Positions 1-4,391 of a stretch of 5,414 nt of DNA are shown here, one piece after another (positions within the stretch are counted from its first letter, which is position 1; each line of letters starts with the position of its first letter). A program made the position numbers and the translations under genes. A model generated the notes under the pieces. It saw only the letters and a list, made by a program, of their open reading frames with translations, did no database searches and was not told the origin of the DNA. Source of the DNA: Pseudomonadota bacterium (GTDB lineage: Bacteria; Pseudomonadota; Gammaproteobacteria; Burkholderiales; Burkholderiaceae_D); assembly GCA_023420795.1 (NCBI GenBank), contig JAEZVM010000223.1, positions 1 through 5,414 of the forward strand. The letters are read 5' to 3'.

Positions 1-285
1 CTGCCGGTGAATCAGGTCCCGCCCTTTCCGATCGAGCAGCAATACATCACCGAGATCGACGGTGTGCAGATGTATAGCTATATCGAATGGATGCGCTCCT
101 GCTACCTGATCACCGCCACCACGCATCCGGCGCTCTCCCTGCCCTGCGCTTTTACCGATGACGGCCTGCCGGTCGGCATGCAGATCGTCGGACGCCATCA
201 GGGCGAATTCGCTCTACTGCAGATTGCGCATGCGCTGGAACAGGAGCTGGGTGTGTCGAAACGGCGCCCGGAGCTGACGGTGTGA
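1..285 (+). CDS. Amidase-signature family hydrolase, C-terminal fragment (5' end outside the window)
   Basis: The reading frame is open from base 1 to a TGA at 283-285, leaving about 94 C-terminal residues. The GTG at 7 is internal and not a start. The fragment carries a stretch typical of the end of amidase-signature enzymes: THPALSLPCAF, then DGLPVGMQIVGRHQGE, then a final helix (ALLQIAHALEQ) and a short charged tail. The family hydrolyses amide bonds through a Lys-Ser-Ser triad, but those residues lie upstream, outside the window, so activity and substrate cannot be judged. GatA-like glutamyl-tRNA amidotransferase A proteins share the fold. The EQQYITEIDGVQMYSYIEWM segment looks more like stand-alone amidases, but that is an impression. 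The gene converges on the leftward lipoprotein gene with only 15 bp between stop codons and no terminator hairpin visible. Confidence 0.85.
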   Translation: MPVNQVPPFPIEQQYITEIDGVQMYSYIEWMRSCYLITATTHPALSLPCAFTDDGLPVGMQIVGRHQGEFALLQIAHALEQELGVSKRRPELTV

Positions 286-300
286 TTGTTTGCGGTTTCG

Positions 301-1305
301 TCAGTTGTTTACCGGCGAGATTGAACGAGGCGGCGAACTCTGCGCCGCGCTTTGCGCATCCTTGACCGACTGCAGTGTCGCCTGGGCAGTGTCCCGCCAG
401 ATGCCTCCCAGCGTGACTGCGCGTTCCGCTGCCTGACGAGCCTGATCGAATTCGCCGAGTTCCGACAGAACCGTCGCGAGATTGTTAAAGGCAGGCGCGC
501 TGTCCGGATGGTCTTCGGTCGCGTGCAGGAATGCGACCGCAGCAGCAAGGCGATCCCCCTCCGCATACGCGGCATTCCCATAGCCCAATTGCAGCGCAAG
601 ATTATGCGGCCAGCGGCGCAGCGCGTTCGCGTAGGCCGTGCGTGCATGCACAGCCCCGGCCGATTTCTCGAATGCGACCAGCGCCGCTTCTGCAGCGCCC
701 TCCTCCGCTGTCGCAGGCAAGCGGGACGGCGGAACAGTCACCATGCCCCAGTAGCCACTGCGCTTCCAAGTGTGCTCAAAGGTCGAGAGCGGCATCACTT
801 CACGCTCGGTCGTGCCTGAGCGCAGGATGATCTCCGCACGGTCCAGGTCGTATCCGATCGCCAGCGCATAGTGCCAGAGCGGAGATATCGGGAGACTGAG
901 ATTCTGCAGGACAATCACCGGATTGCCAGCCGCAAGCTCCGCCAGCAGTGCATCAAGCCTCGGTGGAATGGTCATGCTGACCGCCCCGTTGCGCCGACCT
1001 GCGGCAAGCATTTCCGGCGGCAGGCTGCCTTCGCGCTGCGGCACATAAACCTGCGGCACCAGCGCCTCAGGCGTGACGGCGATTCCGGACGTCTGAAGCG
1101 ACATCGCCAGTGCAGCAGGGCCGCACTGATAACGCTCTTGCGGAAAAAAAAGTGTCGCGCTCAATTCGATGCGACGCGGCAGATCCGCCGAACCCGACTG
1201 CAGTAGCGACCGCGTCTGCGTGGCGCAGGCCGCCAATAGCAGCGCCAGCGCAAACGCCGCGCCGCGCAGGAGGAAATGCTGCAGACGCTCGGTGAAACGA
1301 TGCAT
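301..1305 (-). CDS. PA2778-family lipoprotein: C39-like cysteine peptidase domain with C-terminal TPRs
   Basis: This 334-residue protein has three parts. Residues 1-27 are a lipoprotein signal with lipobox LAAC (Cys27, followed by Ala), which predicts a membrane-anchored, periplasm-facing protein. Residues about 45-192 are a papain/C39-like peptidase domain: Cys61 in YQCGPAALAMSL is the likely nucleophile, Gln56 or Gln60 a possible oxyanion residue, and His145 in WHYALAIGYD the likely general base. The usual acidic third residue is not obvious, since ILRSG occupies the region where C39 enzymes often have an Asp. Residues about 235-303 form roughly two TPR-like helical repeats. This architecture matches PA2778-family cysteine peptidases, whose substrate is unknown to me. 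The start ATG directly follows the TAA of the PA2779-type gene. An AAGAAGG at 1309-1315 lies only 3 nt from the ATG, so translation probably depends on coupling. An alternative reading is a catalytically inactive peptidase-like binding protein. Confidence 0.88.
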   Translation of the reverse strand: MHRFTERLQHFLLRGAAFALALLLAACATQTRSLLQSGSADLPRRIELSATLFFPQERYQCGPAALAMSLQTSGIAVTPEALVPQVYVPQREGSLPPEMLAAGRRNGAVSMTIPPRLDALLAELAAGNPVIVLQNLSLPISPLWHYALAIGYDLDRAEIILRSGTTEREVMPLSTFEHTWKRSGYWGMVTVPPSRLPATAEEGAAEAALVAFEKSAGAVHARTAYANALRRWPHNLALQLGYGNAAYAEGDRLAAAVAFLHATEDHPDSAPAFNNLATVLSELGEFDQARQAAERAVTLGGIWRDTAQATLQSVKDAQSAAQSSPPRSISPVNN

Positions 1306-1698
1306 TTACCTTCTTGAGCGTGTAAACGGGAAGACCTTGGTCAGTCCGAGAATATCGGTCACCAGAAGGATCACGAAAATGAGCACCAGCGCGCCGACCA
1401 CATCACCGCCTGCCGGCAAGCTGTCGATCTGGCCGGCAAGATTTGCGGCCTCTTCATCGGTCAGCGCGGCAACGCGCTCCTGCGCATCGGTCTTGCTGAC
1501 ACCCATTTGTTCCAGTTGCGACATCACCTCCGGCCGATCCAGCGCGGCGGCGATCCTGGCGCGATTCTGCTGCGCGATATTGGCCGCATGCACCTGTTCG
1601 GTTCCGATCATCGCGGCCTGTACCGTCTGCGTGAAGCCGACAAAGCCAAAAGTCGTCACCAGCATGCAGATAAAAATTCGCTTCATTCGTTGAATCAT
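1306..1698 (-). CDS. PA2779-family small secreted or membrane protein
   Basis: This 130-residue protein has a Sec-type signal peptide (MIQRMKRIF, a hydrophobic core, then VQA-AM, with predicted cleavage after Ala28). A helical middle segment follows (residues about 35-92, with LDRPEVMSQLEQMGVS and RVAALTDEE), then a Gly-Gly hinge. A single C-terminal membrane helix (about 100-119) ends in TDILGLTKVFPF and a basic tail. This layout and the DILGLTKVFPF ending match the PA2779 family, which typically sits beside a PA2778 peptidase. The pairing here supports both calls. Its role is not established; a membrane partner or substrate of the peptidase is inference. I chose the ATG at 1698 because GAGAGG (1704-1709) lies 5 nt upstream. 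A TTG further out at 1719 has no such site. The ATG at 1686 would also leave a complete signal peptide. Confidence 0.88.
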   Translation of the reverse strand: MIQRMKRIFICMLVTTFGFVGFTQTVQAAMIGTEQVHAANIAQQNRARIAAALDRPEVMSQLEQMGVSKTDAQERVAALTDEEAANLAGQIDSLPAGGDVVGALVLIFVILLVTDILGLTKVFPFTRSRR

Positions 1699-1729
1699 GG
1701 TTACCTCTCGTTCAGTCAATCAAATTAGA

Positions 1730-1735
1730 GTTATA
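1730..1735 (-). promoter_or_regulatory. Possible -10 element (TATAAC) for the PA2779/PA2778 pair
   Basis: In the 52-bp gap upstream of the PA2779-type gene the minus strand reads CCTATAACTCTAAT. TATAAC matches five of six positions of the sigma-70 -10 box, and TCTAAT just downstream also matches five of six. No convincing -35 hexamer lies 16-18 nt upstream, where the sequence falls in the end of the 84-residue gene. The pair may instead be read from a promoter upstream of that gene. Confidence 0.25.
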
Positions 1736-1750
1736 GGAACGCAACCCGCT

Positions 1751-2005
1751 TCATGGCCAAGGCATCGGATTCATATCGATGAACTGTCCCGACTCGTCGT
1801 CGGGCGGTGACGGCGGATTCTCATCCCCGGCGTCGCCCAGCTTCGGGCCCAATATCTCGCCAAGTTCCCTGCGCGACGCGCTGAAGTCTGAATCCAGCAA
1901 GGGGAATTCCTTCTTCGGCCAGTTCTCTATTGCCCAGCGGGTCAGCTCGTCAAACCGTTGCGTCAATTCGGCCGCATATTTGTCGTATTCAGCCTTGCTG
2001 GCCAT
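1751..2005 (-). CDS. Hypothetical 84-residue acidic protein
   Basis: I do not recognise a named family. The N-terminal half (residues 1-30) is amphipathic and probably helical, with KAEYDKYAAEL, RFDELTRWAIENWP and a Trp-rich end. Next comes LLDSDFSASRRELGEILGP (about 36-54), which reads like a second helix. The tail (about 58-84) is disordered, acidic and proline-rich, ending in NPMPWP. There is no signal peptide or membrane segment, so it is probably cytoplasmic. The ATG at 2005 is preferred because GGAG (2013-2016 on the plus strand as CTCC) sits 7 nt upstream. A GTG at 2011 would place that site almost against the start codon. It lies 52 bp upstream of the PA2779-type gene in the same direction and may be co-transcribed with it. 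Coding status is supported by the well-placed ribosome site and protein-like composition. Confidence 0.7.
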   Translation of the reverse strand: MASKAEYDKYAAELTQRFDELTRWAIENWPKKEFPLLDSDFSASRRELGEILGPKLGDAGDENPPSPPDDESGQFIDMNPMPWP

Positions 2006-2035
2006 ATGCACGCTCCATTCGCTTTCGCGATTTTG

Positions 2036-2047
2036 TCTCTGTAGAGA
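2036..2047. repeat. Small palindrome TCTCT-GT-AGAGA in the divergent intergenic region
   Basis: A perfect 5-bp inverted repeat with a 2-bp centre lies about 30 bp upstream of the 84-residue gene start and 190 bp upstream of the 116-residue gene. On the minus strand it overlaps a weak candidate promoter: TTGGGC, a 17-nt spacer, then TACAGA. It could be a repressor half-site pair, but it is short enough to occur by chance. Confidence 0.2.
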
Positions 2048-2079
2048 AATTAGACGGAATGCCCAAGGAAGGATTTGAT

Positions 2080-2115
2080 ATGCATCATCCGTTGCCTGCC
2101 GAGGCCGGCAGATAA
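2080..2115 (+). CDS. Possible 11-codon leader peptide
   Basis: The ORF encodes MHHPLPAEAGR and ends in TAA at 2113-2115. AAGGA at 2069-2073, within AAGGAAGGA from 2065, lies 6 nt before the ATG, which is a good Shine-Dalgarno placement. The last codons form a stem-loop that runs straight into a T-run (see 2096-2121), the geometry expected where ribosome movement on a leader peptide controls a terminator. The next plus-strand gene starts at 2227. The codon content (His-His, Leu, two Pro, two Ala) does not point to one amino acid. An ORF this short can be chance, and no clear promoter was found upstream. Confidence 0.25.
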   Translation: MHHPLPAEAGR

Positions 2116-2121
2116 TTTTTT
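2096..2121 (+). terminator. Stem-loop plus T-run, candidate terminator or attenuator
   Basis: CTGCCG (2096-2101), loop AGGC and CGGCAG (2106-2111) form a perfect 6-bp GC-rich stem. ATAA follows, then six T (2116-2121). The stem is short and the T-run is offset by 4 nt, so strength is uncertain. No recognised plus-strand gene ends just upstream apart from the possible 11-codon ORF, so if the element works it would act on a leader transcript reading towards the gene at 2227. Confidence 0.35.
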
Positions 2122-2180
2122 ACTTGGCTGGGCTATGCCTGGTACAAGTGCGTGGCAGAACTATCTGTTCACCCGGCCAT

Positions 2181-2209
2181 CATAGAAAAACGGCATCCGA
2201 AGGATGCCG
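2181..2209 (-). terminator. Intrinsic terminator-like hairpin facing left, in the leader of the 116-residue gene
   Basis: CGGCATCC (2191-2198), GAA, GGATGCCG (2202-2209) is a perfect 8-bp inverted repeat. Read on the minus strand, the stem has a TTC loop and is followed at once by TTTTTCTATG (2190 down to 2181), the form of a rho-independent terminator for leftward transcription. On the plus strand the same stem lacks a T-run and ends 5 nt before the AAGGAG ribosome site of the gene at 2227, so it may also act as a 5'-UTR structure there. Confidence 0.5.
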
Positions 2210-2226
2210 CTGCAAAGGAGACAGTC

Positions 2227-2577
2227 ATGGCACAGTACGGGCATTGGATGAACGAGTCGGACATCGGCAGCGGCGAGAAGCCACCCAGCCAGGAAGAATT
2301 GGAAAAGGATCAGAGCTTAATCGGCGCCATACAGAACAACGGCGACGGTAATGGAAGCTCTGCCGGTCGCATACTGCAAAGCGGCACCCATCTTGCGCGC
2401 ATTCTCACCAGCAAGCAGCCGGATGGCCAGTATGAGGCGCAGGTCTATGTCCGCCTGACGCGCGAGCCGCAGGAAGCGGAGACCTATATTCCCGCAGGCA
2501 GCTTCCCAACCGAAGGCGAGGCTTGGCAGGCAGCGGAAGAAAGAGCGAAGCGCGCCTTGAGAGAGCAGGAATTTTGA
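2227..2577 (+). CDS. Hypothetical 116-residue protein
   Basis: I recognise no named family. The ATG at 2227 is preceded by AAGGAG (2215-2220) at 6 nt, a strong ribosome site. The frame continues upstream to a GTG at 2152, but that start has no such site. The N-terminal half (residues 1-50) is polar and probably flexible: MAQYGHWMNESD, then KPPSQEELEKDQ, then a Gly/Asn/Ser-rich linker. The C-terminal half (about 52-116) looks like a small folded domain: GTHLARILTSK, YEAQVYVRLTRE, a FPTEGEAWQAAEERAKRAL helix and a charged end. The pattern of two strands then an AW..A...AK helix resembles small uncharacterised domains in betaproteobacteria, but I cannot assign one. No signal peptide or membrane helix is visible. 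The gene is divergent from the 84-residue gene and is the first after the structured leader region. Confidence 0.75.
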   Translation: MAQYGHWMNESDIGSGEKPPSQEELEKDQSLIGAIQNNGDGNGSSAGRILQSGTHLARILTSKQPDGQYEAQVYVRLTREPQEAETYIPAGSFPTEGEAWQAAEERAKRALREQEF

Positions 2578-2641
2578 CCGGCCAAGCTACGGCTAATCCG
2601 ATTCATCCTCTGCTGTCTAATATCCTCGCGCTACCACGTTA

Positions 2642-2685
2642 GCGGACGCCCCGGCGTCTGCGACATGGCCTGCCCTGCTGCAGGC
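2642..2685. repeat. Two consecutive inverted repeats between the 116-residue gene and the phosphatase gene
   Basis: The first is GCGGACGCC (2642-2650), CC, GGCGTCTGC (2653-2661): nine pairs including one G-U when read as plus-strand RNA. The second is GCCTGC (2668-2673), a 6-nt loop and GCAGGC (2680-2685). Neither is followed by a T-run on either strand, so a classical intrinsic terminator is not supported. They could stabilise a 3' end, or act as a binding site just upstream of the candidate -10 box at 2694. The rest of the 206-bp gap holds no gene I can support apart from the six-codon ORF at 2767. Confidence 0.4.
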
Positions 2686-2693
2686 AATCCCCC

Positions 2694-2699
2694 TACAAT
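2694..2699 (+). promoter_or_regulatory. Possible -10 element (TACAAT) for the phosphatase gene
   Basis: TACAAT matches five of six positions of the sigma-70 -10 consensus and lies 84 bp upstream of the phosphatase ATG. The hexamer 17 nt upstream (TGCCCT) is a poor -35 and lies inside the second inverted repeat (2668-2685), so any activity may depend on an activator or be controlled at that repeat. This is a motif match only. Confidence 0.25.
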
Positions 2700-2766
2700 A
2701 CAGACCTTTCAATGCCGGCCAAACCAGATTGCCGGTTTCATTCCCGATTTCACAAAGGACGAATCC

Positions 2767-2787
2767 ATGATCGAGGCGAATCGATGA
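2767..2787 (+). CDS. Possible six-codon upstream ORF overlapping the phosphatase start
   Basis: ATG at 2767 opens MIEANR and stops at TGA 2785-2787, which shares the ATGA overlap with the phosphatase start at 2784. AAAGGA (2754-2759) lies 7 nt upstream and is a better ribosome site than the GAGG (2773-2776) in front of the phosphatase. The arrangement would suit termination-reinitiation coupling. It may also be coincidence in a GA-rich leader. Confidence 0.25.
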   Translation: MIEANR

Positions 2788-3731
2788 GCTTTGCCGGCAG
2801 CCCAATTATCATCATCAAACTCATTTTCCTTGCTGCGCTTGCAGTCATATTTGCCGGCTGCGAATCGGATAAGGCCGCCCGCGAAACCGCGAATCGCGCC
2901 GTGCTCATGGCGGACAAGGGAATCACTATATATACCGCCGGCGATATTGCCGACTGCAAGGATCGCGGCCCGCAATACAGCGGCGCGGCCAGGACCGCAG
3001 CAATGATCGTCTCCCGCCTTGCGGCCGACAAGGACGCTGTCGTACTGAGCTTGGGCGACCATACCTATCCGGTCGGATTGCTGAGTGAATTCACCGACTG
3101 CTATGAACCGACCTGGGGAAAGTTCAAGGCCCGCACTTATCCGACGCCGGGCAACCATGAATACTATTCGCCGCTGGCCGCAGGCTATTACACCTATTTC
3201 GGCGCGGCGGCGGGACCGGAACGGCGCGGCTATTACAGCTTCGATCTCGGCAACTGGCACATCATCTCTCTCAACAGCTACCTGCGGCCGGAGCAGCACG
3301 CGACACAGCTCGAATGGCTGCGCGATGACCTCGCGAAAAGCACACACCGCTGCATGCTCGCGTTCTGGCACCATCCGCGCTACAGCTCCGGCGGCCATGG
3401 CAACAATCCGCAGATGGATGAGGCATGGACGATGCTCGATGCAGCGGGTGCAGAACTGGTACTGAGCTCGCATGACCACAATTACGAGCGCTTCGTACCG
3501 ATCGACAGCAATGGACAACGCAACGACAAGCGCGGCATCCGGCAGTTCATTGTCGGCACTGGCGGCGCCAAGTTGACCCCGATGTTATTTCCCAAGCCGG
3601 ACAGCGTGGTCAGCGACAATTCCACGCATGGCATCCTCAAACTGGTGCTGAAGGACATCGGCTATGAATGGGAATTTCTGCCGGTGACAAAAGATGGCTT
3701 CACCGACAATGGCGCAGCACTGTGCCACTGA
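2784..3731 (+). CDS. Purple-acid-phosphatase-like metallophosphoesterase lipoprotein
   Basis: This 315-residue protein has a lipoprotein signal (IIIIKLIFLAALAVIFAGC, Cys26, then Glu, which suggests outer-membrane sorting) followed by one calcineurin-like phosphoesterase domain. The five metal-site blocks of the purple acid phosphatase group appear in order: GDIADC (Asp54), GDHTYP (Asp92, Tyr95), GNHEY (Asn124, His125), FWHHPRYSSGGHG (His196/197, His205) and SSHDHNYERF (His230, His232). All expected metal ligands are present. Two positions depart from the usual motifs: Ala rather than Gly at the end of GDxG (GDIA), and Ser229 for Gly in GHxH. There is no N-terminal fibronectin-like domain, as is common in bacterial short forms. 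The predicted reaction is hydrolysis of a phosphate ester in the periplasm or at the cell surface; the substrate is unknown. The ATG at 2784 is chosen for its signal peptide and GAGG at 7 nt. The frame extends upstream to 2712 without a good start. Confidence 0.85.
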   Translation: MSFAGSPIIIIKLIFLAALAVIFAGCESDKAARETANRAVLMADKGITIYTAGDIADCKDRGPQYSGAARTAAMIVSRLAADKDAVVLSLGDHTYPVGLLSEFTDCYEPTWGKFKARTYPTPGNHEYYSPLAAGYYTYFGAAAGPERRGYYSFDLGNWHIISLNSYLRPEQHATQLEWLRDDLAKSTHRCMLAFWHHPRYSSGGHGNNPQMDEAWTMLDAAGAELVLSSHDHNYERFVPIDSNGQRNDKRGIRQFIVGTGGAKLTPMLFPKPDSVVSDNSTHGILKLVLKDIGYEWEFLPVTKDGFTDNGAALCH

Positions 3732-3740
3732 TGCGTCTCA

Positions 3741-3785
3741 TGCCGGCCAGGCAATCAGCATGCTATCTTGCCGTATCAGCCGGCA
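3741..3785. repeat. Nested inverted repeats with an extended -10-like motif, upstream of thpR
   Basis: The 70-bp gap between the phosphatase gene and thpR holds three nested dyads. TGCCGGC (3741-3747) pairs with GCCGGCA (3779-3785), GGCAA (3750-3754) pairs with TTGCC (3768-3772), and AGCATGCT (3757-3764) is self-complementary. There is no T-run, so a standard terminator is not supported. TGCTATCTT (3761-3769) resembles an extended -10 box with no clear -35. It may be a thpR promoter with an operator, or a transcript-end structure. Confidence 0.35.
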
Positions 3786-3801
3786 CGGGATCGGAAACCT
3801 C

Positions 3802-4377
3802 ATGAATGCCAGTACGTCAGATACGCTGCGCCTCTTCTTCGCGTTATGGCCCGACGATGCAACACGGGCGGCACTAATGCAGCTGCAGGCGCCGATGCGC
3901 GGGCGAACCATCCCTTATAGCAATCTGCACCTAACGCTTGCATTCCTGGGCCAGCAGCCTGCCGCGCTGCTACCCGATGCGAAAGACGCGCTTTCCCGGC
4001 TTTCCGCGCCGGCCGCAATGCTGTCGCTGGATCGTGTCGGTTATTTTCCCCGCAACCGCATCGCATGGGTCGGCATGCATCAGGTGCCCGACGCCTTAGT
4101 GATGCTGCAGCAGCAATTGTCGGAAGCGCTGACGGAGCGCGGCATCGCATTCGACAACCAGAAAAAATTCAAGCCGCACATCACGCTGGCGCGCGATGCA
4201 TCACTGCCGCCCGATCTTGCGTTCGCGCCGATTCCGTGGCGAGCGAGCCATGTCGCACTGGTGCAATCGGTGACGAAGGCGGAGGGCGCGGTTTACGAGC
4301 TGGTCGCGTCGCGCTCGCTGGATGAAAGATGCTGGCTACCCGATGAAAGAGGAGGCGAAGAAAAGCCCATGGAATAA
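3802..4377 (+). CDS. thpR: RNA 2',3'-cyclic phosphodiesterase (LigT/ThpR family)
   Basis: This 191-residue cytoplasmic protein belongs to the 2H phosphoesterase superfamily. Both catalytic motifs are present: HLTL at residues 43-46, in NLHLTLAFLG, and HITL at 126-129, in KFKPHITLARD. The start (LRLFFALWPDD) and the mid-protein VGYFPRNRIAWVG segment are typical of the family. Members hydrolyse 2',3'-cyclic phosphate ends of RNA to 2'-phosphates, and some were first described as 2'-5' RNA ligases. The ATG at 3802 gives the usual family length of about 180-190 residues. Its ribosome site is weak (GGA at 3793-3795, 6 nt away), and the frame is open further upstream without a family-like sequence. 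The charged tail after CWLPDER is probably strain-specific. It lies 70 bp after the phosphatase gene and converges with tcdA. Confidence 0.92.
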   Translation: MNASTSDTLRLFFALWPDDATRAALMQLQAPMRGRTIPYSNLHLTLAFLGQQPAALLPDAKDALSRLSAPAAMLSLDRVGYFPRNRIAWVGMHQVPDALVMLQQQLSEALTERGIAFDNQKKFKPHITLARDASLPPDLAFAPIPWRASHVALVQSVTKAEGAVYELVASRSLDERCWLPDERGGEEKPME

Positions 4378-4391
4378 GGCCGGTTGTTCGC

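Noticed and set aside
352..819. Plus-strand open frame inside the PA2778-type gene
   Set aside because: It is antisense to a well-supported gene. Its Arg/Cys-rich translation has no domain, and it has no ribosome site.
1412..1440. Direct repeat GCCGGCAAG (1412-1420 and 1432-1440)
   Set aside because: It lies in coding sequence and follows from similar codons for Leu-(Ala/Pro)-(Gly/Ala) stretches. There are only two copies with no flanking structure.
1699..1719. TTG start at 1719 for the PA2779-type protein
   Set aside because: It would put polar, acidic residues ahead of the signal peptide and overlap the GAGAGG ribosome site that serves the ATG at 1698.
2152..2226. GTG start at 2152 extending the 116-residue protein by 25 residues
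   Set aside because: There is no ribosome site at 2152, the extension covers the perfect hairpin at 2191-2209, and the ATG at 2227 has an ideal AAGGAG.
2617..2805. Minus-strand 62-codon frame across the gap upstream of the phosphatase, a candidate user of the leftward terminator at 2181-2209
   Set aside because: It has a low-complexity Cys/Ala/Gly composition and no domain, overlaps the hairpins and the phosphatase start, and no ribosome site was recognised.
2709..3518. Long open frame on the minus strand opposite the phosphatase gene (about 269 codons)
   Set aside because: It is antisense to a gene with clear phosphatase motifs. Its translation is rich in Arg, Val and Ala with no recognisable domain, as expected of a shadow frame in GC-rich DNA.
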